This document shows positions 1 to 12,305 of a stretch of 64,000 nucleotides of DNA, in pieces. The notes under the pieces were generated by a model. The model was not told where the DNA came from. It saw only the letters and a program-made list of their open reading frames with translations, and ran no database searches. The DNA comes from Prorocentrum cordatum (taxonomy: Eukaryota; Sar; Dinophyceae; Prorocentrales; Prorocentraceae): assembly GCA_963575745.1 (NCBI GenBank), contig CAUYUJ010003944.1, positions 1 to 64,000 on the forward strand. Reading direction: 5' to 3'. Both the position numbers and the translations under genes were made by a program. How positions within the stretch are numbered: position 1 is the first letter of the stretch; the number at the start of each line of letters is the position of its first letter.

Positions 1-545
<545 letters not shown>

Positions 546-1280
546 GGAAAATTGTGAAGGAGGGAGGATGAAGGAGAACATGAGGAGGGAAAGAGGGAGG
601 ACAAGGACGAGGAGTGCCATGAAATGGGGAGATGGAGGAAGGCGATGGAGCGTGGCGGACTCCGGAGGAGGGCCGAGAAGTGCAACGGAATGGGGAGGGA
701 CGGAGAGAGGAGAGAGGAGGGAGAGGGTGGAGGGAGGAGGCAGGAGGAGGAGTGCCATGGAATGTGAAGGCGGAGGGAGTAGCGCGACGGATTGGGGAGG
801 ACTCCAGAGGAGTGGGGAGGAACGCCGAAAAGCAAAATGGAGGGAATTTCGAGGAGTGGGGAGGGAATCCGAAGAGTACAATGAAGTACGGAAAGGTACA
901 GAGGAGTGGGGAGGAGTGCGGAGATCTGGAGGAATGGGGTGAAGTGCGGAGGAGTGCCGAGGAGTGCGATGAAGTGCGGAGGGATGGGAGGCTCTGGAGG
1001 GCTCCTTGGAGGCCTCTGGAGGGCTCTTTGGAGACCTCTGGGGGACGCTTTCGTGGATTCCTGGGCTTAACTGCCCCGATACGCAACATACCACACGGAA
1101 CGTGGCCCAACACGTAGGCTCAAAACGGAGACCTGGCTGCACCGAAAAACACATGGAGGGAGTTTCGAGGAGTGGGGAGGACCTTCCGAGGAGCACGATG
1201 AATTGTGGAGAGCCCAAGAGGCTCTTTGGAGAACCCCAGAGGCTCTTCCAAGAGGCTCTTCGGTGACGGGGGGGAGGAGG
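546..1280. other. Purine-rich anonymous DNA, no gene seen
   Basis: G/A-rich on the plus strand, with recurring GAGGAGTGCGGAG-like words that inflate ORF lengths in several frames. From about 985 to 1270 a GGCTCTTTGGAG / CCTCTGGAGGG motif recurs irregularly; the same palindromic word CCTCTGGAGG returns in the spacers of the 1804-2690 array. No recognisable protein family. Confidence 0.6.
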
Positions 1281-1803
1281 CTCTTTGGAGACCCCCCCTC
1301 CACCGTACTCGTTGATTATACCCTCCTGGCCATACTAACACCCACCGGGCCGCACTAACAACCAACGGGCCACGGTAACACCTTATCTTCCCCCTGCACC
1401 CCCCTCTGCACCCCCCTTCCCCTATAGGTGACCACACGCGAACCCTACGTACCACCACCACCCACGATGTCTAAGAGGGGGGGGTAGGGTTCACGTGTGG
1501 CCACCGACCCCGTCCGCTCCACCCCCCCTTCCCACCCTTCCCCCCTTCCCCCCCTTCCCCCCCGAACATCCTCTTTCACCCCGAGAATCCCCTCATCCCC
1601 CCACCTTTCCCCCCTTTCCCCCCCTTTTCCCCTCCTCACCCCCCCTTTCCCCCCTCCCCTTTCCACCCGAGGGAGACTTTGTTTTTACTCCCCCCCGCAA
1701 CGTCCGTTATACGAGAGAGGGGGGGGGTCGGGCCCCCGCGGCGGCGAGCGTCGGCAACGCGGTGGGACCCGGGACGGGGGGGGGGGGCGCGGGGGGGCAG
1801 GCG
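1281..1803. other. C-tract-rich anonymous DNA, no gene seen
   Basis: Runs of C broken by TT or A on the plus strand, especially 1525-1670, followed by a GC-rich stretch leading into the GAC array. No coding signal beyond composition-driven Pro/Ser-rich frames. Confidence 0.5.
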
Positions 1804-2494
1804 CCAGACGACGACGACGACGACGACGAGGAGGACGACGACGAGGACGAGGAGGAAGATGAGAGCGGGGACGAGGACGAGGACAAAGACGAGGACAAAG
1901 ACGAGGACGTGGACGAGGACGCGGACAAGGACAACGACGACGACGAGGACGACGACGAGGAGGACGAGGTCGACGACGATGACGAGGAGGAGAAGGAGAA
2001 GGACGACGACGATGATGACGACGACGACGACGGAAACATTTCAAGACCTCTGGAGGTATCCAGAGGCCTCAAGAAGTCTCCGGAGGCCTCTGGAGGCTTC
2101 TGCAGGCCCTTCGAGGCCCTCGGAGACAACGACGAAGACGACGACGAACATTACGACGACGACGACGACGACGACAGCAGCAAAGACGACGACGACGCCA
2201 AGGTTGACGACGAGGACGAGGACGAGGACGACAACGATGACGACGACGAACAGGACGAGGACAAGGGGAAAGAACGACGTCGACGACGAGGGCGACGACG
2301 ACGACGACGACGACGAGGACGAGGACGACGAAGATGGCCGCCTCTGAGGGTCTTCAGCAGTCTCTGGAGGCTTCAGGAGATCCCCAGAGGCCTCCGGAGG
2401 CATCTGCAGGCTCTTCGAGGCCCTCGGCAACGACGACGACGACGACGACGACAAGAACGAGGACGAGGACGACGGCGTAACGACCACCACGACA

Positions 2495-2528
<34 letters not shown>

Positions 2529-2559
2529 CGGCAGCGGCGGCGGCGAGGAGGACGACTAC

Positions 2560-2593
<34 letters not shown>

Positions 2594-2690
2594 CCGACGA
2601 CGACGACGAGGACGAGGAGGACAAGGACGAGGGCGAGGACGACGGCCGCCTCTGGAGGCATCTGCAGGCTCTCCGACGTCTGTCAGCACC
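1804..2690. repeat. Higher-order (GAC)n array with repeated 90-bp spacers
   Basis: Three blocks of GAC/GAG triplets (about 1804-2035, 2128-2335, 2430-2640) are separated by related spacers at 2041-2127, 2336-2429 and 2641-2690. The spacers share words such as CCTCTGGAGG, CATCTGCAGGCTC and TTCGAGGCCCTCGG. The unit is therefore about 300 bp: one GAC block plus one spacer. The poly-Asp/Glu reading frame here has no other sign of being a gene. Confidence 0.85.
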
Positions 2691-2945
2691 ACACCATGTC
2701 TGCGAGCACGGTGCCATAGCTTGGGCCCCAGGTGGCCCCCGAGACCCCCAAGAGAGGACCCCAAGAGGCGCCCAGAAGGCCCCAAGAGGCCCCCATGACG
2801 CCCCCAAGGCCCGAGGCACCCAAGGCGCTTCAAGAGGGCACAGGGGCCCCCAAGAGGCCCCCAAGAAGTCACAGAAGGCCTACAAGAAGCTGTCGAGAGA
2901 CATCCGAAGAGATTCCGAGAAGCATCCAACAGGCCGCTGGCCTTC
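2691..2945. repeat. Degenerate CCCCAAGAGGCCC-type repeats
   Basis: An irregular repeat of about 12-15 bp built on CCCCAAGAGGCCCCC, with purine/pyrimidine variants. The same motif makes up much of 11,500-12,115. Confidence 0.55.
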
Positions 2946-2954
2946 CTGTTCACC

Positions 2955-3127
2955 CTCCTCCTCCTCCTCCTCCTCCTCCTCCTCTGCCTCATCTGCCTGG
3001 TCCTCCTCCTCCCTCCTCCATTATCCCTCCTCCCTCCTCCTCCCCCCCCTCCTCCTCCTCCTCTTGCTCCTCCTCCTCCTCCTCCTCCTCGTCCTCCTCC
3101 TCCTCTGGTTCCTCCTCCATCCTCCCC
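2955..3127. repeat. (TCC)n microsatellite
   Basis: Imperfect TCC triplets with a few CTG, TTA and GTC interruptions. Confidence 0.9.
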
Positions 3128-4850
3128 CTCTTGTGGTATGACGGCTTCCCAACCTGTATGTGAGAATAAACTAATGTCCAAGACGATGAGGACCCCAAGC
3201 AGCCAGTTACCGCGCACGATATCACATCCCATGTTGACAGAGTCACAGGTGGGGCTGCCGTTCAGGACCATGCATTCCATCTCCCCTAGACCAATACTGA
3301 AATCACCCATGGAGCGTCTTGCATAAACTAGGATTTCCGACCGGCATGCTTGGTCCATGATGGCTCGGACGAATCATACCGTCTCACAAGCGGCCACAGT
3401 GGCATCAGCAAATCACTGGGTACCGTAGGTGGGAGATTGCGGCCTCCTGTCAGCTCCACGACAGCCGTGCGGTCTGCCAGAGACGGAAATGCAACGAGCA
3501 CCAAGGATGTAGTGCAGGCTGGCGAGACGCCACTCCGTTCTACTTTCCTCTACTGTCTCCTTCTCTCACCTCTCCTTATTAGTTTTCCTCTCCTTGCCCT
3601 CCTCATCATCCCCCCTCACTCTCTCCTCCTCCTCATCTTCTCATCCTCTCATGCTTCCCGTGGCCCAACTCATGCTCCTCCTCAACTTCGCTCTCCTCTT
3701 CCTCATCCCCTGCATCTCTTCATCCTCCTTTCTCCTGATCTTGCTCCTCTGTTCACGTAATGCTTACTTCTTCTTTCAATATTCCGTCCGGTCCGCTCCA
3801 CAGGAAACAACATTTCCCCCAGGCAGCAATCACCGTCGTCGGCGGCAGTGCAGGAAAGTGGTAGCGGAACATCGTTTGTTCGACGAGCGACATACACGAA
3901 CACTCAAGTACTTCTTCGACTCGCTCTGCGTAGTACACCTGCGAACCATGTGTCTGTGCATCCTCCGCCGAGGCCGACGCCACACTGGGCCAACAAGTTT
4001 GCAGACACGAGTAACACTTGCACCGACAGCCGCATCAAGGAGGCATGCCGACCCCTGAACGGACGGATCCAACAACAAGGGAGGAGAGACATGACAAGCA
4101 GCGAGAAGTGACTCTCCATTTCTGCGCTCCGCCTATAGGACCCTCTCGGATCGGCTCTCGGCGCAGTTCTTCGAGAGTCGCGCAGAACGCAGATGGCAAC
4201 CACCAGCGCGTCAATTCAGCCTGGCAGCGAGGGGCTCGCATCGCTCAAGCCTTCCACTGGAAGGGGGACAAAGACGACAACAACGGAAGGGGAGCGCTCG
4301 CGAGAGGAGCTCAGCGGGAGGGGGAACGTTCGCGTGACGCTTGAGTACGCGTGCTGCGTACCTGCGCAAGGACACATGGCAGCCCCTGCCCGGGCCTCGT
4401 GCCGCTGGCATCATGCCGCCGTCCCCCGAAACCTTCCCGCTGGACCCCTTCTCTGATGGTGCTTGCGGGCGGAATGAAGCACGACCCTCGGCTCTCTTTC
4501 TCCTCCAGGGCGCGCACCCATTCCCACCAGCGCGCAGCAGCCGCACGCGCTGGAGCACAGCACAGGGCCTGAGGTATCAACCCACGTCTCATTCAATATG
4601 GTCTGTCCACGCACTCAACCGCCCTGGAAAACGGACTGCGATAGACACACCGATCATCAAGCACGGCGTAACTTAGAGGAACTTCCGATAAGCATGCAAC
4701 GCAGTTACGCCCATTGCACTCCCGCTAGAGGCCAGACGACGAAGAGGAAAGAAGAACAGAGAGGATATCTAACAAAAACAGACAGCAAGAACAATAACCG
4801 CAACATGGCCATGGCAATGTGCAGTAACAGATAGGAGCAGGAGGAGCCAG
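3128..4850. other. Anonymous DNA of mixed composition, no gene recognised
   Basis: About 1.7 kb without long simple repeats, apart from a C/T-rich stretch at 3540-3760. All frames are short and none resembles a known family. Small exons of a split gene cannot be excluded by eye. Confidence 0.5.
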
Positions 4851-5375
4851 AGGAGGGAGGCGGGAGAGAGGGAGGACGAGAGAACGGAGGAAAGCAGGAA
4901 GATGAGGAGGAGGAGGAGGAGCACGCTCACCAGAAAGGGACGAGAAGAGGGCAGGCGGACAAGAGCAGGACGAGACGATGGCAACAGAGTCGGGCAGCGG
5001 CGACGGAGGCGGGTGCGGTCCTGCGGGACAGGGAAGACCGACACGAAGGAGGACGAGGAGGAGGAGGAGGAGGAGGAGGAGGAGGAGGAGGAGGAGGAGG
5101 AGGAGGAGGAGGGAGGAGGAGGAGGAGGAGGAGGAGGAGGAGCAGGTGGGGGATGTCCTCGAACCCAGATCCTCGCTGCCAAGGAAGACTGGCAGCGGGA
5201 GGACTCGTCTCCCGGCTCGCTCTGGGATCTGTGGCACCCTACACGGGCAGCGCTGGTCGACAGAGGGTCCGCCCTACGATCGGCCACAGGTGAGAAAGCG
5301 AGGAGGAGGAGGAGGAGGAGGAGGAGGAGGAGGAGGAGGAGGAGAGGAGGAGGAGGAAGAAGAGAAATAAAAGGA
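4851..5375. repeat. Two (GGA)n tracts in purine-rich DNA
   Basis: Dense GGA triplets at about 5055-5145 and 5298-5372, joined by about 150 bp of mixed sequence. The charged (Glu/Arg) or Gly-rich frames are by-products. Confidence 0.85.
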
Positions 5376-6094
5376 GGAAATGAAGTAGGCGCAGGAGTTG
5401 TCACAAAACAACGGGTAGCAGGAGCAGGTGGAGTGGCATGAGAAGGGCAAAAGCAGGGGGGAGATGAAGAGGTTTCCTGCGACCGCCACACAGGCGAGCG
5501 AGCGAGCTACCGATGTGGAGCATCCTCTGGGCCTACCCACGGCCAGGCGGGCGAGGCTGTGGCCTCGACGCATACCGTCGCGTGTGGAGATTATGCACGC
5601 GCACTGCGAGACAATCAGGCATGCGCGAGACATGGAGTAGGATGGATGGGGGATTCTTGCAGTCGGCGTCCTCGCGGCTCGCAGCGTGCCGGGGGACCAT
5701 CAGGCCTCAAAAACTCCCGCCAGGGCCACCCGGCTACATCTGCTCCGCACAGAGCGGCCCTTCTCCGGGGCGTGGCGGCGGGCCCCGAGGTGCCCAGCGT
5801 CGGCCCTGCCCGAGACCTCCACCGCGAGCGGCCGCACCCGGCGGCAGGGCCGCCGCCCCCCTCGGAGAGGCCCGGAACTCGCGGCGGGCCGCCGCCCCCG
5901 CGCAGGGCTTCGGCCGCGGCGGGTCGCCCCGCCCAGCGCCTCGCGCGGCGCCGCGCGCGAGGCTGCGCGCGCCGCCGCCCCCTGCATGCCGAGGGCGCCG
6001 GCGCTCAGCGGGCCGCAGAAGCGGCAAGGCCACTTTGCACTGCGGTCGCCGTTCCCGCCCTCGCCGCTCCGGGCGGGTGGCACTGGGAGGTGAC
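5376..6094. other. GC-rich anonymous DNA, no gene recognised
   Basis: Strongly GC-rich from about 5770 to 6080, with Ala/Arg/Pro-rich frames open on both strands, which is expected from composition alone. No family recognised. Confidence 0.5.
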
Positions 6095-6213
6095 CTCAAC
6101 GGGGGGTGCAGAAGAAGGCCCCACAGGAGCCCTTGAGGGCCCCTTTCGGGCCCTCGCTGGCTCCACAAGGGGCCCTCAAGGGCCCCTGTAGGGCTCTCTT
6201 CTTCACCCCCTGT
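6095..6213. repeat. Inverted repeat, arms of about 45 bp
   Basis: The left arm begins GGGGGTGCAGAAGAAGGCCC and runs through GAGCCCTTGAGGGCCCC. The right arm is its imperfect reverse complement, ending CTCTCTTCTTCACCCCCT. About 25 bp lie between the arms. This looks like a short foldback or MITE-like element. Confidence 0.75.
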
Positions 6214-6344
6214 TTAAGTCACCCACCTTCACCATCCGCCCGGCCGTTCCCGCAGCCGCTTCTATTAACGTTGGTTTACCGTCTGCGTTTTGGGCCCCGA
6301 ACCAACTTACTTCTGGGGTTCTTCCTTCTGCTATCACTGGGCCC

Positions 6345-6640
6345 GTCTGCCGCTCTGGCGGCGATGTTGCCGCCGTCGCCGCCCCGTCGCCGCCTCGTCG
6401 TCTGGGCCAGACTGCAGATCTGGCGGCCATGTTGCCGCCGTCGCCGCCCCGTCGCCGCCGCGTCGCCTCTTCGTCAGTCTGGGCCTGTGTGCCGTTCTGG
6501 CGGCTATGTTGCTGCAGTCGCCGCCCCGTCGCCGCCTCGTCCCCGCCCGTCGTCTGGGCCTGTCTACTGGTCTGGCGGCTATGTTGCCGCTGTCGCCGCC
6601 CCGTCGCCGTCTCGTCGCCGCCTCGTCGCCGCCGCACAAC
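6345..6640. repeat. Minisatellite, four units of 66-76 bp
   Basis: The word TCTGGCGG-(C/T)-ATGTTGC recurs at about 6353, 6419, 6495 and 6571, each followed by GCCGTCGCCGCCCCGTCGCC. Frames across it are repetitive rather than gene-like. Confidence 0.85.
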
Positions 6641-7009
6641 GTAGATGTTCCTCCCTATGGGAATCTCGGGTGTATCCCCCCCGACCCCGAGATACGATCC
6701 CATGGGGGGCCGGTATCGCACCCCCATCCTTGTCAAAAACAAAGACTGTGCACGCAGACTCCATTATCAAAAATCATGTTCAACACCCCCTGGCAATAAA
6801 AATCCACACTCACGCGTGGTCGTCCGCGCATGCCCGAGTTTTTTACACAAAAAATAAGCCGTAGGTCGCGCCAGATGTTGGAACGGGATTCCCTGGGAAC
6901 CTTTAAAACACAAACTATGGCTTCGCAACTTTCAAAAACATATGTGCGAACTCTTGCAAACTCTTTAGAAACCACACGTGCTGCTTACTAGTTCCATCAA
7001 ATGCGACAT

Positions 7010-7510
7010 GGCCGCGCGCGCATGTCGAAATCATTCCAAAACTTTCATCGCCGACGCGTCGGCGTGATCAGCACCGACGCCGCCATTGGCCTTGCTGTCC
7101 TCATCGTCACCATCGTCACCAGCATCGCTATTATCGTCATCGCGTGTGCCGTTGTCAATGTCGCCATGATACCGCGCCCGCCAGAGCCATCGACTCGAAC
7201 TGAAGTGCCCGCGCGCCAGTGCGGCCTGCGAGACGCGCTGGGACGTCCCCAGCGGTCAGCGCCACAGCGGCCACGTCGGTCGTTCCAGACTAGCCGGTCG
7301 CTCTGCGCGCGAGCCTGTGCGTGCTAACGCGGCCTCAGAGATGCGCCAGCCAGCCCCCACCAGTCATCGCAATTGCCGCCTCATGGGCTTTGCCAAAAAA
7401 AGTGCGGGCGGGTGGGCTACACCTGAGCTCGGACCGGATCCCGCCTGAGTTCGGTGCGGGTGGATGGGTGGGATGGTTGCGCGAGCAGTGGAATTGACAA
7501 TTCACTAGTG
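7010..7510 (+). repeat. 450-bp module, copy 1
   Basis: Shares CAAAACTTTCATCGCCGACG, GGCGTGATCAGCA, CGCGCCCGCC and a GTGCGGGCGGGTGGG end block with the copies at 9225-9680 and 10885-11275, in the same order and orientation. Confidence 0.8.
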
Positions 7511-7716
7511 CGCATTCGTCGATTTGCTCCCCAGCAAGAAACTCGGATCTACCACTCCCCCACCCCCACCAGGTTTATCGCTACCACCCAGGACCGAACA
7601 AATTATAAATGATTCTGCCCAATCATCCACTCAGGACATTGATCTCGCACCGTCCCAGGCAAACGGGTATCCCCGCCCTCCCCTCATCCTAGACAAAAAT
7701 ACACGTCCACCGACCC

Positions 7717-8190
7717 TGTCGGCGTGTGACAGGGGCTGTTCCGTCGCCATCGCCGTCGCTGCCGCCGTCGCGTCGCCGCCGCCGTCACGACCCCTCCTTG
7801 CCCTGAATCCGTCGCCGCTCCCCCCCTTTCCTTGGGCCCTCGTCCTCAAGCACGCCAGCCAAAGCGAAATACACCAGCCCATCCACAGCAAACTTAAGCA
7901 ACGTTGTCACTGAGTCGAAGGGAAGCCCCTTCCATTTGATCCCTTCCCCGTGGAAGGGGGGGGGTCCCGGAAGGTGGTCCTGGGGGGGGGTGCGCGGGGT
8001 GGTCCCGGGTAAGAAAACCACCCTCCCGAGGTCCATGGCCCGCCCTTGGGGGGGGTCCAAGGACGGCGTCCCGGGGGGGGTCCCAGGTCAAAGTGCCACC
8101 CTCCTAGGGCCCATGGCCCGCCCTCTCCCTGCCATTTCCGTCGAGGGCCGGGGCCTCCAAGGTCGGCGGCACCGGCAGTAAGGCCTTGGC
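7717..8190 (+). repeat. Dispersed repeat, copy 1 (partner at 61,597-62,070)
   Basis: Starts near TGTCGGCGTGTGACAGGGCTG, passes a GTCGCC-rich stretch, then GTCGAAGGGAAGCCCCTTCC, a G-tract block, and ends GGTCGGCGGC-ACCGGCAGTAAGGCC. The same landmarks appear in order at 61,597-62,070, so both are copies of one element or segmental repeat. Coding capacity is not evident. Confidence 0.75.
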
Positions 8191-8312
8191 AATAATACTA
8201 TGCGCACGCCCTCGTTTATCAAAACCACCTATGTTCAACCATCACCATCACTTACACTAGAAACAATTCACGAGAGCGACCGACCGACGGAGTTGACAAC
8301 TCACGGCGGGAA

Positions 8313-8372
8313 AATTGCACCACATAGATTGTTCCGCATAGATTACACCACGTCGATTGCACCATATACGAT
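8313..8372 (+). repeat. GATTGCACCACATA-type tandem array, copy 1
   Basis: Units of about 14-17 bp built on GATT(G/A)CACCA, here about four. Related arrays lie at 9703-9815, 11,281-11,370 and 12,175-12,305. Confidence 0.7.
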
Positions 8373-8636
8373 GCCCTTCGTAGATTCGCCTTTCTACAAA
8401 AGAAATCGGTTCTACCACCGTCCCCCCCGGGATTCAAGACCCCCCCGGAACCGATGCAAAACACATAGGATTCTGACCCAAATGTCCATCCGACCTGTGA
8501 AGTCATACTATCCCAGCCAGGCCGGTGTCGCCCCCCCCCCCCCGCCATCCTCTGCAACAGATGCTATGCGCGCGCACTCGTCGATCACAAATCATATGTT
8601 TGCATGAATCACTTGCAAAACATGTGACGAAATGCG

Positions 8637-9222
8637 AACGCGCGAATCGTCGCGCGCGCATGCCGAAATACGTTTGAAGCCATCGGTTTCGGAAGGATTT
8701 CAAAATCGAATGTCCAAAAGACATCTTGAAACACAAGGCTTCGCAACGCGACTTTTCACACAAAGCAAGCGCGCGAGCTCTTGCGATTTCTTAATACACA
8801 CGGTGTTCAATATTTTCAGCAAGTGCTACCAAACAGGCTTCGCGCGCGCACGTCGAAATCATTCGAACGCCCTTGCGTGTGTGCCGTCGCGAAGATCCTC
8901 TGCAACAGATGAGACAAACTGCGCGGGCGCGCGTCGTCGCGTGCGCATGCCGAAACCCTTCAAAAACATGTTTTTCGTCTCGGGCAGATTTCAAAATCGA
9001 GTGTCCAAAAGGCATGTAAACACACAAGGCTTCGCAAAAAGGCATTTCGACAAAGGCGTGCGTACGCGCTCGTGCGGATTCTTTAGAAAACCATCATTTG
9101 TCCAACATCTTCATAACATGCTACCAAACGGGCTTCGCGCGCGCATGCCGAAATCTTCGAACGCCCTTGTGCGCGTGCTGGGGTGGCACGGTCCGCGCCA
9201 AAATAACATCATGCGAGCCAGT
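8637..9222 (+). repeat. Two tandem copies of a 290-bp module
   Basis: Units 8637-8922 and 8923-9222 share CGCATGCCGAAA, TTTCAAAATCGA, TGTCCAAAAG, CACAAGGCTTCGCAA, TGCTACCAAACGGGCTTCGC and TTCGAACGCCCTTG in order. A third copy lies at 10,058-10,350. Confidence 0.85.
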
Positions 9223-9224
9223 CT

Positions 9225-9680
9225 CGCGCGTCTGCCGCGCGCGCACTTCGAATTCCATTCAAAACCTTCATCACCGACGCGAAGACGCCGTCATCGTCGT
9301 CGGCGTGATCAGCATCGGCGCCGTCACTGGCTGCACCGTCGTCGCCGTCAGCATCGTCGCCAACATCGCTACTATCAGCATCAGCATAGCGTCTACAAGT
9401 GTCGACGATGCCATGATGCCGCGCCCGCCCAAGTCGCCGACTCTCACTCAGACAGCCGCCGGGATGTGCCGAACGGTCAGCGCCACCGCGGCCGCGTCGG
9501 TCGCGCCAAACTACTTGGCCGCTGCGCGCGCGCATGCGCGGGCTGGCGCGGCCGCAGAGACGCACCAGCCAGCGCCAAGCACTCATCGCAATCGCCGCCG
9601 CAGGAGGATTGCAAACCAAGTTGCGGGCGGGCGGGTGGGATGTTTGCGCGAGCAGTGGAGTGGACAACTCACTGCGAACA
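9225..9680 (+). repeat. 450-bp module, copy 2
   Basis: Matches copies 1 and 3 from CAAAACCTTCATCACCGACG to TTGCGGGCGGGCGGGTGGGA. A stretch of ATC/GTC-type triplets in the middle gives spurious Asp- or Ile-rich frames. Confidence 0.85.
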
Positions 9681-9702
9681 GAACATCATTGCACAACATG
9701 GG

Positions 9703-9815
9703 TCGTGCCACGCAGATTGCACCACATCGATTGCATCACATAGACCGCGCAACATGTAGATTGCGATGCTCTAGCACTGCACCGCATCTATTACACGGCA
9801 TCGATTGCGCAACGC
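9703..9815 (+). repeat. GATTGCACCACATA-type tandem array, copy 2
   Basis: About seven degenerate units, e.g. GATTGCACCACATCGATTGC. It directly follows 450-bp module copy 2, as array copy 3 follows module copy 3. Confidence 0.75.
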
Positions 9816-10057
9816 ATATTCTTGTTTCTAACATGGATGAGAATCCACCACCCTCCTAAGGCAGGACCTCTCAATACCCCCTGGGGCTTTGCAGGTTGCA
9901 TAAGGTTCTGCCCCATCGTTCATCCGAGACATGAGTTCGTACCATCCCAGGCGGGCCAAAGGTCGCACCCCTCCCGCATCCGATGCAGGTGGTACTTTGC
10001 GCGCGGAATTGTTGATCACGCATCAGAAATGTTCAAAAACCCTTGCAGAAAGACGAA

Positions 10058-10350
10058 GTGCGCACGCGCGCGTCGTCGGGCCTGCATGCCAAAATCCTGC
10101 AAAAACTTGCGGCTTCGCGCGGGCGTCAAAATCGGGTGCCCAGAAAAAAAACATAGCTTCGCAACAGAGGGTTGTCCAACAACAACATGCGCCCGCACTC
10201 TCGCGAACCTTGAGAAAAGCGATGGTTTTCCACATGTTCGTAGCGTGCTACCAAGCGGGTCCCCCGCGCGCGCGCGCGTCGAAATCGCTCGAACGCCCCT
10301 GCGCCCGTGCTGTCGCAGGAACCCTTTGCAACGCATGGGGCGAAGTGCGC
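10058..10350 (+). repeat. 290-bp module, copy 3
   Basis: Carries GTCGTCGGGCCTGCATGCC, CAAAATCGGGTGCCCAG, AGCTTCGCAACA, GTGCTACCAAGCGGG and CTCGAACGCCCCTGCG in the order seen in the tandem pair at 8637-9222. Confidence 0.75.
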
Positions 10351-10395
10351 GCGCGTCGTCGCGGGCGCATGCCGAAACCCTGTATGATCGAGCCA

Positions 10396-10740
10396 CTCTG
10401 GTCACGGTAATGAGAAGATCTGGGATTTAAAGAAACGGCCCCGGATTTAGAAACTCCGTCTTTGAATTTAGTAAACTAGCTTCTGCGCTCACTCAACACA
10501 TGTTTGTCCTGTTTTTGTTCGGCGGCGCAATTTCACAAATCCGTCTCTCGCTGTCGTAATTCATCGCTTTCTCAATAAGTTCTGTTTTCTTTCAGAGCGC
10601 GCGTTTATTCATCGCCGCGACCAATATTAGCTGGTGGTGTTTAACAAAACCTTAGGTTTCGCAATGATGTCAAGAACGAGCGTTCCGAATAATACAACAT
10701 TCGCGATGTTGCAACAGCAGTTTTCAAAACACGCGCTGCG
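10396..10740. other. AT-richer anonymous DNA, nothing seen
   Basis: A stretch of about 340 bp with lower GC than its surroundings, short frames, and only loose similarity to the neighbouring modules at its right end. Confidence 0.4.
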
Positions 10741-10884
10741 CGCGCGCCCTGGCGAATTCTTCAGAAAACCATGGATTTAACAGCATTGTCCCCACATGCT
10801 GCCAAACGGGCCTCTCGCGCCGCGCGCCGAACTCATCCGAGCGCCCTTGCGCGCGCGCTGGGGGGCACAATCCGCGTCAAATAA

Positions 10885-11275
10885 TGCTGCGCGGGCCCCT
10901 CCAACTCCTTCCAAAACCTTCATCACCGACGCGAGGACATCGTCATCGTTGCCGGCGGGCGCGATCAACATCGGCGCCGCCGTTGGCCTTGCCGTCGTCA
11001 TCACCACCATCGCCACCATCGTCGCTACGCGTCACCGACTCGCACTGAAGTGCCCGCTGGACGTGCCCGGCGGTCAGCGCCACCGCGCCGCGTCGGTCGC
11101 GCCGCGCTCGATAGTCGGCGCGCGCGCGAGCGTGCGCGGGCTAGCGCGGCCGCGGAAGGTCACCAGCCAACGCCAAGTACCCATCGCAATCGTCGTCGCA
11201 TGGGTTTTGCAATCCAAGTTGCAGGCGGGCGGGTGGGATGATTGCCCGAACAGTGCAATCGACGATTCCACGTCC
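10885..11275 (+). repeat. 450-bp module, copy 3
   Basis: Shares CCTTCCAAAACCTTCATCAC, GGCGCCGCCGTTGGCCTTGC and GGCGGGCGGGTGGGATGATT with the other copies. It is followed by the third GATTGCACC-type array at 11,281-11,370. Confidence 0.85.
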
Positions 11276-11280
11276 GGCAT

Positions 11281-11370
11281 GGTACATTGCGCCGCGTAGA
11301 TATCGCCGCAGAGATTGCGCCGCGTCGATTGCACCGCGCAGCTTGCGCACCACATACTACATAGACTGCA
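11281..11370 (+). repeat. GATTGCACCACATA-type tandem array, copy 3
   Basis: Units such as GATTGCGCCGCGTC and GATTGCACCGCGCA. Same position relative to the 450-bp module as copy 2. Confidence 0.75.
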
Positions 11371-11499
11371 ACGCACATCCGCCGCCGCGCCCCTGGCACG
11401 AGGTGGCGTGAGTGCCCCAAGGTTCATGCAGCACTATGATGACTGGTTCGCTGCTGCAGCGCTGCTGCAGCCAGAATTGCAAATCTTAAAGGGCCAGAC

Positions 11500-12115
11500 A
11501 AATCGCCCCCCAGGCCGGCGCGGGGACTGCTGGAGTCGCTCGCGCGGGCCCCCAGATGGGCCCCCAAACACGCCCGGATGGCTCCGCGAGAACCACCACT
11601 CGTCAGAGAAGGCCACAAGTCGCCCCGAGATCGCTCCAAGACGTCCAAGATGGCCCCAAGGTGGCCGGTGAGACCTCCAAGACGCCACGAGAGGCCTTCA
11701 AGAGGCTTCCCTCGAGGGCCCAAAGATGCAAACATCATGCGTTGCTCAAACGTCTTCAAAAGATTGCGGCGTTCTCGACGTTTCGGCTTTCCGACGCTCC
11801 AAGACGGCCCAAGAGGCCCCCGAGACAGCGCCAAGACGGCCCGAGAGGCCTCCGAGGAGGGCCCCGAGACTGCACGCGAACGCCCAAAACGGCCAAAGAG
11901 GCGCCTAAGACGGCCCAGAAGGGCCCTAAGACGGCCCCAGGAGGAGCCTAAGAAAGGGAACGCGAACCGAAAATCCGAGCCCCCCGCCCCGCGAGAGGCC
12001 CCCAAGAAGCCCCGACGGGGCTCCCAAGAGGCCCCAGACGGCCCCGCAACGGCCCCCAAGAGGCGTCAAATTTGCCTCCAAGAAGCCCCCGAGAGGCCCC
12101 CATACAAGATCCCGC
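11500..12115. repeat. Degenerate CCCCAAGAGGCCC-type repeat field
   Basis: Irregular repetition of CCCCCAAGAGG, CCAAGACG and GCCCGAGAGGCC words. Same motif as at 2691-2945. The frames are low-complexity Arg/Pro/Lys-rich and not convincing as genes. Confidence 0.6.
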
Positions 12116-12174
12116 TCTACACCCACGTTCCAAAACCCATGCATGCACGGTGGTGGGAGGGGCCGAAGGCCATT

Positions 12175-12305
12175 CGACATTATATGTTACGCAGCCTGGA
12201 TTACACAACGAGCAAGATCGGTTGCGCCACGCAAGTGCCCCCATACATATTGCATTGCGTAGAATTTGTTGCGCAACACAGGTTGCGCAACATATTTTGC
12301 GCAAG
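12175..12305 (+). repeat. GATTGCACCACATA-type tandem array, copy 4
   Basis: The most degenerate of the four arrays, with TTGCGCAACACAGGTTGCGC-like units. Confidence 0.55.

Noticed and set aside
1495-3141. A 548-codon acidic ORF (Asp-rich)
   Set aside because: It runs through GAC and TCC arrays and their spacers. Such frames stay open because the unit has no stop codons.
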